Made by a program: the position numbers and the translations under genes. A stretch of 64,000 nt of DNA from Peptacetobacter hiranonis (lineage in GTDB: Bacteria; Bacillota; Clostridia; Peptostreptococcales; Peptostreptococcaceae): contig NZ_CP036523.1 of assembly GCF_008151785.1 (NCBI RefSeq), positions 2,457,900 to 2,521,899 of the forward strand. Reading direction: 5' to 3'. A model generated the notes under the pieces. It saw only the letters and a list, made by a program, of their open reading frames with translations, was not told the DNA's origin and did not search any database. Below are positions 17,812 to 26,774 of this stretch, in pieces (within the stretch, counting starts at the first letter, position 1; the number at the start of each line of letters is the position of its first letter).

Positions 17812-18582
17812 TTATTTAATTCCGAAGAATTTCATTGCATTTTCTTTTGTTACTCTACATACCTCTTCATAAGATATTCCTTTTTCGTAAGCTATTTTTT
17901 CAGCTACAAAAGTTACTAGTGAAGGGTCATTTCTCTTTCCTCTATGAGGAACTGGAGCCATGTATGGAGAGTCTGTTTCAATCATGAGTCTTTCAAGAGG
18001 AATTTCTCTAACTACCTCAACTGTCTTTCTATTATTTTTGAAAGTAACTGTTCCTGGTATTGAAAGATAGCATCCCATCTTCACATATTCTCTGGCAAGT
18101 TCAACTTCTCCACTATAGCAGTGAAGTAGACACCCTGTTTCAGCTGCCTTTGTTGATTTTATTATTTCCATTGTATCCCCATGAGCATCTCTGTCATGTA
18201 CGATAAATGGTAATTTTAATTCATTGGCAAGCTCAATCTGTCTTTTGAACCATTTTTTCTGAGTTTCTCTAGGAGATAAATCGTAGTAATAGTCTAATCC
18301 TATTTCCCCTATAGCGACTACTTTTTCATTTTCTAAAGCGTATTTTCTTAATAATTCTATATCCGCTTCAGTCATATTTTCAACGTCGTGTGGATGTACT
18401 CCAACAGCAGCGTATATAAAGTCGTGTTTGTTAGCTAGCTCTATTGCAGTTTTAGATGTTTCCATATCAGCACCTGGGTTAACTACATAGTCTAGTCCTT
18501 TTTCTTTTAAAGACGCTATCACTTCTTCTCTATCTTCATCGAAGCTTTCGTCGTTTAAATGTGCATGTGAGTCAAATAACAT
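17812..18582 (-). CDS. tatD: TatD-family metal-dependent DNase
   Basis: 256 residues from the ATG at 18582, chosen because AAAGGA stands just upstream and the protein then begins MLFDSHAHLND, the family start; an in-frame start 15 codons earlier overlaps metG. Metal ligands: HAH at the start, EIGLDYYYD, HDRDAHGD, and ETDSPYMAPVPHRGK near the end. TatD proteins are amidohydrolase-fold nucleases for 3'-ends and some D-Tyr-tRNA-like substrates. Directly after metG, the standard Firmicutes pair. Confidence 0.95.
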   Translation of the reverse strand: MLFDSHAHLNDESFDEDREEVIASLKEKGLDYVVNPGADMETSKTAIELANKHDFIYAAVGVHPHDVENMTEADIELLRKYALENEKVVAIGEIGLDYYYDLSPRETQKKWFKRQIELANELKLPFIVHDRDAHGDTMEIIKSTKAAETGCLLHCYSGEVELAREYVKMGCYLSIPGTVTFKNNRKTVEVVREIPLERLMIETDSPYMAPVPHRGKRNDPSLVTFVAEKIAYEKGISYEEVCRVTKENAMKFFGIK

Positions 18583-18598
18583 TTTTAATTTCCTTTCA

Positions 18599-20533
18599 TT
18601 AGCATACTTCACAGCCTGGTTTTGCATCCTGAGCTGTTGGTATTACAAGATCGTCTCCGTCATCTCCTGCAGCAAGTATCATTCCTGCAGATTCTACTCC
18701 TCTAAGTTTAACTGGTTTTAAGTTGCAAACAACTATTACTTTTTTACCAACCATTTCTTCTGGTTTGTACCATTTAGCTATTCCAGATACTATCTGTCTT
18801 GTTTCAGCACCTAAATTAACCTGAGATACTAATAATTTGTCTGCTTTTGGATGTTTTTCACATTTAACTATTTCCCCAACTCTAAGTTCTACTTTATCGA
18901 AGTCGTCTATAGTTATCTGTTCTTTATGTTCTAGAGGTTTTACTTCTTCTTTTTTAGGAGCGAACATTTTTTCTAATTCTTCTATTTCTTTTTCAACGTC
19001 TAATCTTGGGAATAAAGCTTCACCTTTGTGTACTTTTGTTCCAACTTTTATTAAGCCGAATGATTTAACACTTTCCCAATTAGTTATATCTTCCTGTCCA
19101 GCTATTCCTAACTGATCGTATATTCTGTTAGCAGTAGTGTTCATTATTGGGTTTATAAGTGTTGCTATTATTCTTATAGATTCACATAAGTTGTATAATA
19201 CTGTGTTTAATTCTTCTTTTTTAGCTTCATCTTTAGCTAAAGCCCAAGGCATAGTTTCATCTATGTATTTGTTAGTTCTTCTTACTAATTTCCATACTGA
19301 TTCTAGTGCTTCGTGGAACTGTAAAGCATCCATCTGAGCTTCAAAATCTTTAGCTGATGCTGCAGCCTGTTCTTTTAATGATTCATCAAATTCAGTAGCT
19401 ACTGTAGCTTCTGGTATTAAACCTTCATTGTATTTTTCTACCATTGCAACTGTTCTGCTTACTAAGTTTCCTAAATCGTTAGCTAAGTCAGAGTTTATTC
19501 TGTTTATGAAGTTTCTGTTAGTGTAGCTTCCATCCTGACCAAATGAGAATTCTCTAAGTAGGAAGTATTTTAATGCGTCTACTCCATATCTTTCTATCAT
19601 TGGACCTGGGTAAACAACATTACCTTTTGATTTACTCATTTTATCGTCGTCGAATAATATCCATCCATGTCCATATACCTGTTTTGGTACTTCTAGACCT
19701 AGTGCCATAAGTATAGCTGGCCATATTATTGTATGGAATCTTGTTATTTCTTTAGCTGTTAAATGAACTGATGCTGGCCAGTATTTTTTGAATTCTTCGT
19801 CGTTATCAGTCATGTATCCTAAAGCTGTTATGTAGTTGCAAAGAGCGTCAACCCATACATATATAACATGTTTTTCATCGAATGGCACTGGTATACCCCA
19901 GTCAAATGTAGTTCTAGTTACACATAGATCTTCTAGTCCTTTGTCTAAGAAGTTAGAAACCATTTCATTTCTTCTTGAAACTGGTAGACAGAAATCATCT
20001 CTGCTGAATAATTCTTTTAATCTATCTTCGTATTTAGATAGTTTGAAGAAGTAAGCTTCTTCTTTTGCTACGTAAGTTTCTCTACCACAGTCTGGGCATT
20101 TTGTTCCATCTATTAACTGAGATTCAGTCCAGAAACTTTCACATGGAGTACAGTATCTACCTTCGTAAGTACCTTTGTATATATCTCCCTGTTCGTATAA
20201 TTTAGTAAATATTTTCTGTATTATTTCTGTATGTCTTGGTTCAGTAGTTCTTATGAAATCATCATAAGATATATCTAATTTTTTCCATAAAGCTTTTATA
20301 TCAGCAATCATTCCATCAAGATATTCTATTTCAGTCATTCCTGCTTCTTTAGCTTTTTTCTGTATTTTTTCTCCATGTTCGTCTGTTCCTGTAAGGAATT
20401 TAACATCGTATCCACAGAAACGTTTAAATCTAGCTATTGCATCTGCTGCAACAGTAGTGTAAGTATGTCCAATGTGTAATTTACCACTTGGATAATATAT
20501 TGGTGTTGTTACATAAAAAGTTGGTTTGCTCAT
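18599..20533 (-). CDS. metG: Methionyl-tRNA synthetase
   Basis: 644 residues. Class I motifs HIGH (20–23) and KMSKSKG (about 298–304), a zinc knuckle pair CTPC…CPDC near 128–147, the anticodon-binding domain, a Lys/Glu-rich linker near 510–530, and a C-terminal tRNA-binding (Trbp111-like) domain from about 540 ([24 protein letters not shown] begins it). GGAGG precedes ATG. It is controlled by the T-box leader directly upstream. Confidence 0.98.
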   Translation of the reverse strand: MSKPTFYVTTPIYYPSGKLHIGHTYTTVAADAIARFKRFCGYDVKFLTGTDEHGEKIQKKAKEAGMTEIEYLDGMIADIKALWKKLDISYDDFIRTTEPRHTEIIQKIFTKLYEQGDIYKGTYEGRYCTPCESFWTESQLIDGTKCPDCGRETYVAKEEAYFFKLSKYEDRLKELFSRDDFCLPVSRRNEMVSNFLDKGLEDLCVTRTTFDWGIPVPFDEKHVIYVWVDALCNYITALGYMTDNDEEFKKYWPASVHLTAKEITRFHTIIWPAILMALGLEVPKQVYGHGWILFDDDKMSKSKGNVVYPGPMIERYGVDALKYFLLREFSFGQDGSYTNRNFINRINSDLANDLGNLVSRTVAMVEKYNEGLIPEATVATEFDESLKEQAAASAKDFEAQMDALQFHEALESVWKLVRRTNKYIDETMPWALAKDEAKKEELNTVLYNLCESIRIIATLINPIMNTTANRIYDQLGIAGQEDITNWESVKSFGLIKVGTKVHKGEALFPRLDVEKEIEELEKMFAPKKEEVKPLEHKEQITIDDFDKVELRVGEIVKCEKHPKADKLLVSQVNLGAETRQIVSGIAKWYKPEEMVGKKVIVVCNLKPVKLRGVESAGMILAAGDDGDDLVIPTAQDAKPGCEVC

Positions 20534-20570
20534 AATTTTCCTCCTGTATTTTATTTTAATTTAATCACTC

Positions 20571-20844
20571 AAATAAAAAACACCCCTATGATCTCTCATA
20601 GGGGCGATTGTATTCGCGGTACCACCCTAATTTATCCACAATATATACAAATAGTGGATATCTCAAGTAGACTATAACGTGTCTAAACGTTTAGGTCTTA
20701 CATCTATGCTCGACCAAAAAGCTCCAAGTCCATATTCAGAATATCGTCAAAACACCAGCTTTCACCTTCTCTGGCTCTCTGTAGAATTACTCTATTCTTA
20801 CTCTTCTCTTCATCGCTTTTAATTTATTGAATTCTTTTACAATT
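20571..20844 (-). promoter_or_regulatory. T-box riboswitch (methionine) leader of metG
   Basis: On the minus strand the invariant T-box AGGGTGGTACCGCG is at about 20614–20627, followed by the terminator CGCCCCTATGAGAGATCATAGGGGTG and T-run (20574–20605). Upstream lie the Stem I landmarks AGAGAG and GGTGAAAGCTGG. A specifier ATG (20731–20733) sits in GAATATGGAC, the position expected for the codon read by tRNA-Met. Uncharged tRNA-Met would pair with the specifier and T-box and allow read-through into metG. Left end is the terminator tail, right end the inferred transcription start. Confidence 0.93.
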
Positions 20845-20850
20845 ACTTTA

Positions 20851-20879
20851 ATTTTATCCAATTTATTAGCTATTGTCAA
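20851..20879 (-). promoter_or_regulatory. Promoter of the metG T-box transcript
   Basis: Minus strand: -35 TTGACA (20874–20879), 17-base spacer, -10 TAAAAT (20851–20856). Start site expected near 20844. Confidence 0.8.
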
Positions 20880-21200
20880 TTTATTTATCTTTACAACGAT
20901 GCAAAATAGAAATACTTTTTCTTTTAAAAATGAATGTCATTTTTCAAAATTTTTATTTCATAACCAATTACTTGTAATATCAAAGGTTTTTTTACATTTT
21001 TTTAAATTTTTTTACTTTTTTCTTCAAATTACTCTTGAAACTTTATAAATATTATGCTTTATTATAATTATAGGGGTTATTTTTTTTACATATCTAACAA
21101 TAAATACTTAATTTATCTATCTTTTATTTATTTTTGCATATTAAAGCTTTATAAATCAAAGGACATTGTTACAAGATATTATAGGTATATAAATTATACA
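20880..21200. other. AT-rich intergenic stretch
   Basis: Between the metG promoter and the Lrp-type gene. No gene or structured RNA seen; a weak plus-strand promoter (TTGTTA at 21166–21171, TATAAA at 21188–21193, 16 apart) may serve the regulator gene. Confidence 0.4.
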
Positions 21201-21214
21201 AAGGAGGAGTGTTT

Positions 21215-21667
21215 ATGGAAAACACAGTTAAAAAATTAGACGAAACAGATAGAAAGATAATTGAAATACTTCAGGAAGATGGTAGAATTTCTATGAAGGA
21301 TTTAGGTAAGCTTATTGGCTTAACTTCTCCAGCGGTTTCAGAGAGAATAAAAAGACTTGAAAACTGTGGTATAATATCTGGCTATAAAGCAATAATAAAT
21401 CCAGATGCTCTTGGAAGAAATATAAAAGCATTTATACATATTTCACTTCCTGGTAGCCAAAGTTATGCTGAATTTTTAGAAAATGCAAAAAGCGACCCAA
21501 GAATAGTTGAATGCCATCATATAACAGGCGATGACTGCTCTCTTTTAAAAGTTCTTGTACGTGATATGCAGGAATTAGAAAATGTTATAGACAGCATCAA
21601 AAAAATAGGTTCAACAAAAACATCTGTTATATTATCAACTCCTATACAGGCAAAATCTATTCTATAA
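21215..21667 (+). CDS. Lrp/AsnC family transcriptional regulator
   Basis: 150 residues. N-terminal AsnC-type helix-turn-helix (LDETDRKIIEILQEDGRISMKDLGKLIGLTSPAVSERIKRLE) and C-terminal RAM/ACT-like ligand domain (FIHISLPGS…ECHHITGDDCSLLKVLVRD). ATG at 21215 chosen because AAGGAGG ends seven bases before; a GTG two codons earlier is too near it. These proteins bind amino acids and act as octamer-type local or global regulators. It stands alone on the plus strand with its own terminator; no obvious target beside it. Confidence 0.93.
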   Translation: MENTVKKLDETDRKIIEILQEDGRISMKDLGKLIGLTSPAVSERIKRLENCGIISGYKAIINPDALGRNIKAFIHISLPGSQSYAEFLENAKSDPRIVECHHITGDDCSLLKVLVRDMQELENVIDSIKKIGSTKTSVILSTPIQAKSIL

Positions 21668-21694
21668 TTAATTTATTTTTAATTTGGATATTAA

Positions 21695-21720
21695 AAAAGC
21701 TGATGAAATCATCAGCTTTT
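21695..21720. terminator. Intrinsic terminator after the Lrp-type gene
   Basis: AAAAGCTGATGA pairs perfectly with TCATCAGCTTTT, flanked by A- and T-runs, so it can work from both sides (Lrp gene at left, HD gene ending at 21761 at right). Confidence 0.88.
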
Positions 21721-21760
21721 ATTTTTTATCCATTTAATTTAATTTTATTTATTCACTTTA

Positions 21761-22465
21761 CTATTCCGATTCTTCATCAAACCTATAGTAATAGCTTGTA
21801 AGAGCATAGTCTATATACGTTCTTAGAACACCGTAATTTTCATTTTCGTATATCAATCTTCTAGTACATACAACATCAGAATATCCTATAATCATTATTC
21901 CTGCTATATCGGCACCAACTTTTCTAAATGCTTTATAAAGCACTTTTTTACCCATATTGTCATTCTTATAAAATTCTAGTAGCATCATATGATACTCTAT
22001 GTATTTGTGTACTATATTTTCTGCTTCTTCGCTTATTCCAAAATCGGCAATAACATCATGAAGCATATCTGCTCCAAGCTTTTCATGACCTTTAAAGTGG
22101 GCATTTCCATCTTCTCCAATAGTCATACTTTTAGGTTTTCCCATATCGTGTAAAAATGTCGCTAGTTTTAAAAGTTCGACTTTCTTAAACTCATCATCTA
22201 CTTGCGTTTCAATATCATCTCTTACAAATTCTACAAGATGATTTGGGAAAAATCGTTCATTTATAACCTTTTCAAGCTCTTTTAAAGCATTCATTGAATG
22301 GGTAAAGCTGTCTACAACATGATATCTACATTTCCCAATTTTTTTCATTTCTATTATATGCGGAAATATTTTTTCTAATTCTCCATCTTTATCCATCTGC
22401 TCTATAATTTCAGAAGTATTTTGTGCTTTTAATGCTTCAAGAAATTTCCTTCTTATTTTCTCCAT
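21761..22465 (-). CDS. HD-domain phosphohydrolase, tRNA-nucleotidyltransferase-associated type
   Basis: 234 residues. HD signature: HVVDSFTHSMNAL (first His), FLHDMGKPKSM (HD), HFKGHEKLGADML and KYIEYHMML. The arrangement is that of the HD domain that follows the catalytic head in many CCA-adding enzymes, but the nucleotidyltransferase head and its DxD motif are absent, so this is a free-standing HD protein. The metal residues look intact, so it should be a phosphohydrolase for a nucleotide or RNA 2',3'-end; substrate unknown. Downstream of rsmI by 33 bases, likely same operon. Confidence 0.8.
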   Translation of the reverse strand: MEKIRRKFLEALKAQNTSEIIEQMDKDGELEKIFPHIIEMKKIGKCRYHVVDSFTHSMNALKELEKVINERFFPNHLVEFVRDDIETQVDDEFKKVELLKLATFLHDMGKPKSMTIGEDGNAHFKGHEKLGADMLHDVIADFGISEEAENIVHKYIEYHMMLLEFYKNDNMGKKVLYKAFRKVGADIAGIMIIGYSDVVCTRRLIYENENYGVLRTYIDYALTSYYYRFDEESE

Positions 22466-22498
22466 AAAACCACCTCAAATCGTATTAGACGGTTTGTT

Positions 22499-23332
22499 TT
22501 ATAAATCTAGTACCTGTTTATAAACTATATCTTTCTTTAGCTTTCTATCCTTGCATACTATTTTTATAGCGTCTTTTTTATTTATACCCTCTTCCATTAA
22601 TTGGATAACATATTCTCTTTCATTTAAATCGTCGTATTTTCCTATTTCTTCTACTTCACCTGAAAATCCTTCTACAATTAGAACGAATTCTCCTTTTACT
22701 TCTCTATTATTGAAAATTTCTATAACAGTTTCTATATCTTCTCTAATTATTTCCTGATATTTTTTAGTAAGTTCTCTGTTTACAGCAATTTTTCTATTTC
22801 CAAGATATTTTAGCATATCCTTTAAAGTTTCTTTTAATCTGTGTGGCGATTCATAGAATATTATTGTTCTTTTTTCATTTTTTATTTCTTCTAATCTTTT
22901 TCTTCTAAGTTTTTTATCTCTGTCTAGAAATCCTTCAAATACAAATTTGTGTGTATCCATTCCAGCTCCAACAAGTGCTGTTACAAATGCAGTCGCCCCA
23001 GGAAGTACTTCTATTTCTATATTATTTTCTATAGCCTCAGATATTATATCCTGTCCTGGATCTGATATACCAGGCATTCCAGCATCACTTATTAATGCTA
23101 TGTTTTCTCCTTCTAATAATTTTGTTATTAGATATCCTCCTTTTGAATCTTTGTTATGCTCATGATAACTTGTAAGAGGTTTTGATATATCGAAGTGATT
23201 TAAAAGCTGTAAACTATGTCTTGTGTCCTCCGCTGCTATTAAATCAACTTCATTTAGTATTCTCAATGTTCTATATGTAATGTCTTCTAAGTTCCCTATT
23301 GGTGTTGGGCATATGTATAATTTTCCTGCCAT
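22499..23332 (-). CDS. rsmI: 16S rRNA (cytidine1402-2'-O)-methyltransferase
   Basis: 277 residues, SAM-dependent tetrapyrrole-methylase fold. Starts KLYICPTPIGNLEDITYRTL; other landmarks AAEDTRHS, SDAGMPGISDPG, LPGATAFVTALVGAGMDTHKFVFEGFLDR and YESPHRLKETL. It methylates C1402 of 16S in the decoding centre. GGAG before ATG at 23332. Neighbour of yabB as in Bacillus (yabC). Confidence 0.96.
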   Translation of the reverse strand: MAGKLYICPTPIGNLEDITYRTLRILNEVDLIAAEDTRHSLQLLNHFDISKPLTSYHEHNKDSKGGYLITKLLEGENIALISDAGMPGISDPGQDIISEAIENNIEIEVLPGATAFVTALVGAGMDTHKFVFEGFLDRDKKLRRKRLEEIKNEKRTIIFYESPHRLKETLKDMLKYLGNRKIAVNRELTKKYQEIIREDIETVIEIFNNREVKGEFVLIVEGFSGEVEEIGKYDDLNEREYVIQLMEEGINKKDAIKIVCKDRKLKKDIVYKQVLDL

Positions 23333-23388
23333 TTTTTTCTCCTTTTTACAAATTTTTTATTTAAATTTTCTATATCTGCAAAGTTGGC

Positions 23389-24144
23389 TTATCTACTAGG
23401 AGTCTTGTAGTCTTCTGAGTAGATATCCAGTATTTCTTGAGTGTAGTTTCCTTCATTATCATATACATAAAGAGGATCCATTATTTTTAAATCTGGTTTT
23501 CCTCCTTTTGTAAATTCAACTAGCAGTAGATTTGGAGCTTTATCTGCTCTAGGATGTATAAATCTCATTATCTTAGGCTCTAATCTATACTTTCTACCTA
23601 TTGTAACTATATCTATAAGTCTTGTAGGTCTATGTATCATAAAGAATTTTCCTCTTTCTTTTAGAAGTATTGACGCAGCCTTTATAACATCATCTAGATT
23701 GCATTTTACCTCGTGTCTAGATATCATCTTTTTATCATTTGGATTTTTTACACCTTCACTGTGCATATACGGAGGATTTGATGTTACAACATCAAATGTA
23801 TTTTGAGGAAGTACTTCTTTTATTTCTTTTAAGTCAGCATTTACTATCTCTATTTTATCTTCTATTTCATTCATTTTTACAGTTCTCGATGCCATTTCAA
23901 ATACTTCTTCTTGTATTTCAACACCGTATATTTTTTCTACATTGTTTTTTCCATATATTATAAGTGGTATTATTCCTGTTCCTGTTCCCAAATCTGCAAC
24001 TCTTGCTCCATTTTTAACTCTCGCAAAATTTGCAAGTAGTACTGCATCTGTTCCAAAGCAGAATCCATCTGTATTCTGAATTATTTTAAGACCTTTTAAC
24101 TGTAGGTCATCAACTCTTTCCTGTTCTTTTATCTCAACGTTCAT
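23389..24144 (-). CDS. TrmN6/YabB-like N6-adenine methyltransferase
   Basis: 251 residues. SAM motif VADLGTGTGIIPLI, acidic VEIQ, and the catalytic SNPPYMHSEG motif of N6-adenine or exocyclic-amine methylases. It belongs to the group that modifies A37 of tRNA1(Val) (TrmN6/YabB); the Bacillus counterpart yabB lies in the same position between yaaT and yabC. The tRNA target here is inferred. Confidence 0.88.
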   Translation of the reverse strand: MNVEIKEQERVDDLQLKGLKIIQNTDGFCFGTDAVLLANFARVKNGARVADLGTGTGIIPLIIYGKNNVEKIYGVEIQEEVFEMASRTVKMNEIEDKIEIVNADLKEIKEVLPQNTFDVVTSNPPYMHSEGVKNPNDKKMISRHEVKCNLDDVIKAASILLKERGKFFMIHRPTRLIDIVTIGRKYRLEPKIMRFIHPRADKAPNLLLVEFTKGGKPDLKIMDPLYVYDNEGNYTQEILDIYSEDYKTPSR

Positions 24145-24189
24145 TGAAAAGTTTTCCTTTCACAATTTTATTATCTTTTTTAAAATTTA

Positions 24190-24240
24190 GTTTAAAAAAA
24201 CTGCCCAAGTTTAAAGAGTATTCTCTTTTGGGCAGTTTAA
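24190..24240 (-). terminator. Intrinsic terminator after ricT
   Basis: AAACTGCCCAA(GTTTAAAG…)TTGGGCAGTTT, with the stem AAACTGCCCAA/TTGGGCAGTTT flanked by A-run on the minus-strand exit. It lies in the gap between ricT (ends 24249) and yabB, so yabB probably has its own start. Confidence 0.7.
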
Positions 24241-24248
24241 ATCGTAAG

Positions 24249-25121
24249 CTAGTCTTCTAGTCTTTTTAATTCTTTCATTGTTTCGGCATCTATATATTCG
24301 CCATTTCTTTCTCTTCTAGGTTCTTTTAGTATTTGTACATCGTCTTTTAGATAAACTCTTATAGTCTTATCCTGGAATTCTACTCTAACCTGTTCAAGAA
24401 GAGGATTTACTTCTATTACCTTACCTTTTCCTTCAGAAGTTTGAACTAATGCTCCAACAACTGGTAGTTTTTCAAGTGCTTCTGCATATACATCGTGCTC
24501 GTATTTTAAGCAGCAGAATAATCTTCCACATATTCCAGATATTTTTGTTGGATTTAAAGATAAGCTCTGATCTTTTGCCATTTTTATAGAAACTGGCTGG
24601 AAATCTCCTAACCAAGCTGAGCAGCAAAGTTTTCTTCCACAAGGTCCAAGACCACCTATTGATTTAGCTTCATCTCTTACACCTATCTGTCTTAATTCTA
24701 TTCTTGTTTTGAATATAGATGCTAAATCTTTTACAAGTTCTCTGAAATCTATTCTTCCTTCTGCAGTGAAGTAGAATATAAGTTTATTTCTGTCAAATGT
24801 GTATTCACAATCTATAAGGCACATTGTAAGTCCATGTTCTTTTATTTTTTCCTGACATAATACAAATGTTTCTTTTGCCTTTTCTTTGTTTTCATTGTAT
24901 ACTTTTTTGTCTTCTTCTGTTGCAATTCTTATTATCGGTTTTAATGGAGATACTAGTTCTTCTTCTGATATCTCTTTTCCTCCAACTACAACATGTCCAA
25001 ATTCAAGACCTCTAGCTGTTTCAACTATTACATCTTGATTTACTTCTATATCAAGTCCAGCTGGGTCAAAATAGTAAATTTTGCCAGCTTTTTTAAATCT
25101 TACTCCTACTATTTTTATCAT
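24249..25121 (-). CDS. ricT: RicT/YaaT, PSP1-domain protein
   Basis: 290 residues, PSP1 family. In Bacillus RicT works with RicA and RicF as an Fe–S complex that assists RNase Y and phosphorelay. Cys clusters GPCGRKLCCSAW and GICGRLFCCLKYE in the middle are the known Fe–S ligands. C-terminal charged end. Its ATG overlaps the holB stop (ATGA, four bases), so translation is coupled. Order tmk–holB–ricT–yabB as in Bacillus. Confidence 0.95.
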   Translation of the reverse strand: MIKIVGVRFKKAGKIYYFDPAGLDIEVNQDVIVETARGLEFGHVVVGGKEISEEELVSPLKPIIRIATEEDKKVYNENKEKAKETFVLCQEKIKEHGLTMCLIDCEYTFDRNKLIFYFTAEGRIDFRELVKDLASIFKTRIELRQIGVRDEAKSIGGLGPCGRKLCCSAWLGDFQPVSIKMAKDQSLSLNPTKISGICGRLFCCLKYEHDVYAEALEKLPVVGALVQTSEGKGKVIEVNPLLEQVRVEFQDKTIRVYLKDDVQILKEPRRERNGEYIDAETMKELKRLED

Positions 25122-26053
25122 TTAATCACCTCGTATATATTTAAAAACATAACTTGCATACTCATTTTAAAGCTACAAAATCCTTTTAGCTTCTTTTTAG
25201 TATCTTCTATTATATCAATAATTTTAGCTATTTGAGAACCATTTATTTTATCAGACATATTCTCAATAAATGTTATTCTGTCTGTGTTTGTAAGAAGGTT
25301 TATTCCTTCTTTAAACATTATTATATCTCTAAAATAGTTTACCATAATATCTAGGAAATTCATAATCTGTTTTTCATATTTTTCAACACCATCGGCTAGT
25401 CTTTCTATCTCTAGTTTTTTCTTTTCTGATATTATGGATATACAATTCTGTATAAACTCTCTCATCTCTTTAAATTCCTCATCATTAGCAAGCTCTATTG
25501 CTCTAGTTATGCTTCCCTTTGAGAAGTTTGCACACATTTTAGCATATTCTTCGTCTAGTCCAAGGTTTTCTATTAGATGATTTTTTACTATATCATTAGA
25601 TAGTGGAACAAATTTTACTATGTCACATCTAGATTTTATAGTATTTAGAAGAGCTTCTTTATTTTCTGCTATTAGGATAAATATTGCATATCCTGGAGGT
25701 TCTTCTATCGTTTTTAATATTGCATTTTGAGCTTCTTCACTCATTAATTCTGCATTTTCTATTACATATATTTTATAATCTGAAATAGGCTTTTCGTATA
25801 CATCCTCTTTCATTTTTCTTATTTTTTCTATTTTTATTCTGTGTGATCCTTCTTCTTTAGCTATTACGTTAAAGTCTGGACTGTTTTCTGGAGATACTCC
25901 TATAAGTATTTTGGCAAATTCTCTAGCAAAAGTTTTTTTACCAATACCTTTTATTCCTTCGAATATGTATGCATTGTTTAGCATGTTTTTATTCATTGCA
26001 TTTGATATATATCTTTTTGCAAAGTCTTGTCCTTTTATTTGGTCAAAATACAA
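25118..26053 (-). CDS. holB: DNA polymerase III delta' subunit
   Basis: Clamp-loader subunit with a degenerate P-loop (EGIKGIGKKTFA). I start at TTG 26053: GGAGGTGA lies just before it at normal distance and the protein then begins with YFDQIKGQDF, the usual HolB start. An in-frame ATG five codons earlier would place that ribosome site inside the coding sequence (311 versus 316 residues). DAQN-like SEEAQNAILKTIEEPP and the SRC motif (TIKSRCDIV) are clear. A clamp-loader zinc module, seen in many delta' proteins, is not obvious. Confidence 0.9.
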   Translation of the reverse strand: MYFDQIKGQDFAKRYISNAMNKNMLNNAYIFEGIKGIGKKTFAREFAKILIGVSPENSPDFNVIAKEEGSHRIKIEKIRKMKEDVYEKPISDYKIYVIENAELMSEEAQNAILKTIEEPPGYAIFILIAENKEALLNTIKSRCDIVKFVPLSNDIVKNHLIENLGLDEEYAKMCANFSKGSITRAIELANDEEFKEMREFIQNCISIISEKKKLEIERLADGVEKYEKQIMNFLDIMVNYFRDIIMFKEGINLLTNTDRITFIENMSDKINGSQIAKIIDIIEDTKKKLKGFCSFKMSMQVMFLNIYEVIK

Positions 26054-26074
26054 TCGAGTCACCTCCATTTTTAT

Positions 26075-26749
26075 TTATAGTATATTTTTTACTATTTCAT
26101 ATATTTCATTGCTTATATCTTCTATTGTTCTAAGTTGTTCATTCTCTACACATTCAACTCGTTTCCAATTATACTTATCTGCTATATAAAGAGAATTGTT
26201 GTATGTCTTTCTAAGGTAGTTTTTATCGCTTTCATGTATATCTTTTTCTTCCTCACCTGTAAATTTGTTTTTTCTATTTTCCATTAGCTTTATGCTGTAG
26301 TCAACAGGTACATTTAAGAAAATCACTTCATCTGGTCTAGGAATTTTGAATAGATTGTATTCATAGTCCTCTAGCCAATCTAAATACTTGTCACGTTCTT
26401 CTATTTCCATTTTAGAAGCCTGATGAACCATATTTGATGTTGTATATCTATCAGCAATTACTATTCCTCCTGAACGGTAAAATTCCTCCCATTCAGTTTT
26501 AAATGAAGCATATCTATCTGCTGTAAAGAATGTAGAGGCTATATATGCATCTACATCATCTGCATGTTTTCCAAAATCGCCCCTTAGATACATTTTTACA
26601 AGTGTAGAGGATTCTGATTTATAGTTTGGATATTCTACTTTTCTTACATTATATCCATCTGCAGTTAATTTTTTTAGTAGTTCTTCAGACTGTGTCGCCT
26701 TTCCACTAGCATCTGAACCACTTTCTATTATTATTAGCTTTCCGTTCAT
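26075..26749 (-). CDS. tmk: Thymidylate-kinase-family nucleotide kinase
   Basis: 224 residues from ATG 26749 (GGAG nine bases upstream; an ATG three codons earlier abuts the same GGAG). The family is dTMP kinase by position (between yaaO and holB) and by the DRY/TS motif (ADRYTTSNMVHQASK) with LID residues near 165. The P-loop is unusual: GSDASGKAT, where the last S/T of GxxxxGK[ST] is Ala. The DR(Y) and the Glu-rich LID (RKNKFTGEEEKDIHE) point to a branch of the family seen in Clostridia; whether it acts on dTMP is not certain. Confidence 0.85.
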   Translation of the reverse strand: MNGKLIIIESGSDASGKATQSEELLKKLTADGYNVRKVEYPNYKSESSTLVKMYLRGDFGKHADDVDAYIASTFFTADRYASFKTEWEEFYRSGGIVIADRYTTSNMVHQASKMEIEERDKYLDWLEDYEYNLFKIPRPDEVIFLNVPVDYSIKLMENRKNKFTGEEEKDIHESDKNYLRKTYNNSLYIADKYNWKRVECVENEQLRTIEDISNEIYEIVKNIL

Positions 26750-26774
26750 TTTTAGCATCTCCGTAGTAGTTTGA

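Noticed and set aside
20827..21239. Plus-strand frames upstream of the Lrp-type gene
   Set aside because: AT-rich, Phe/Leu/Tyr runs without ribosome sites; one overlaps the metG promoter.
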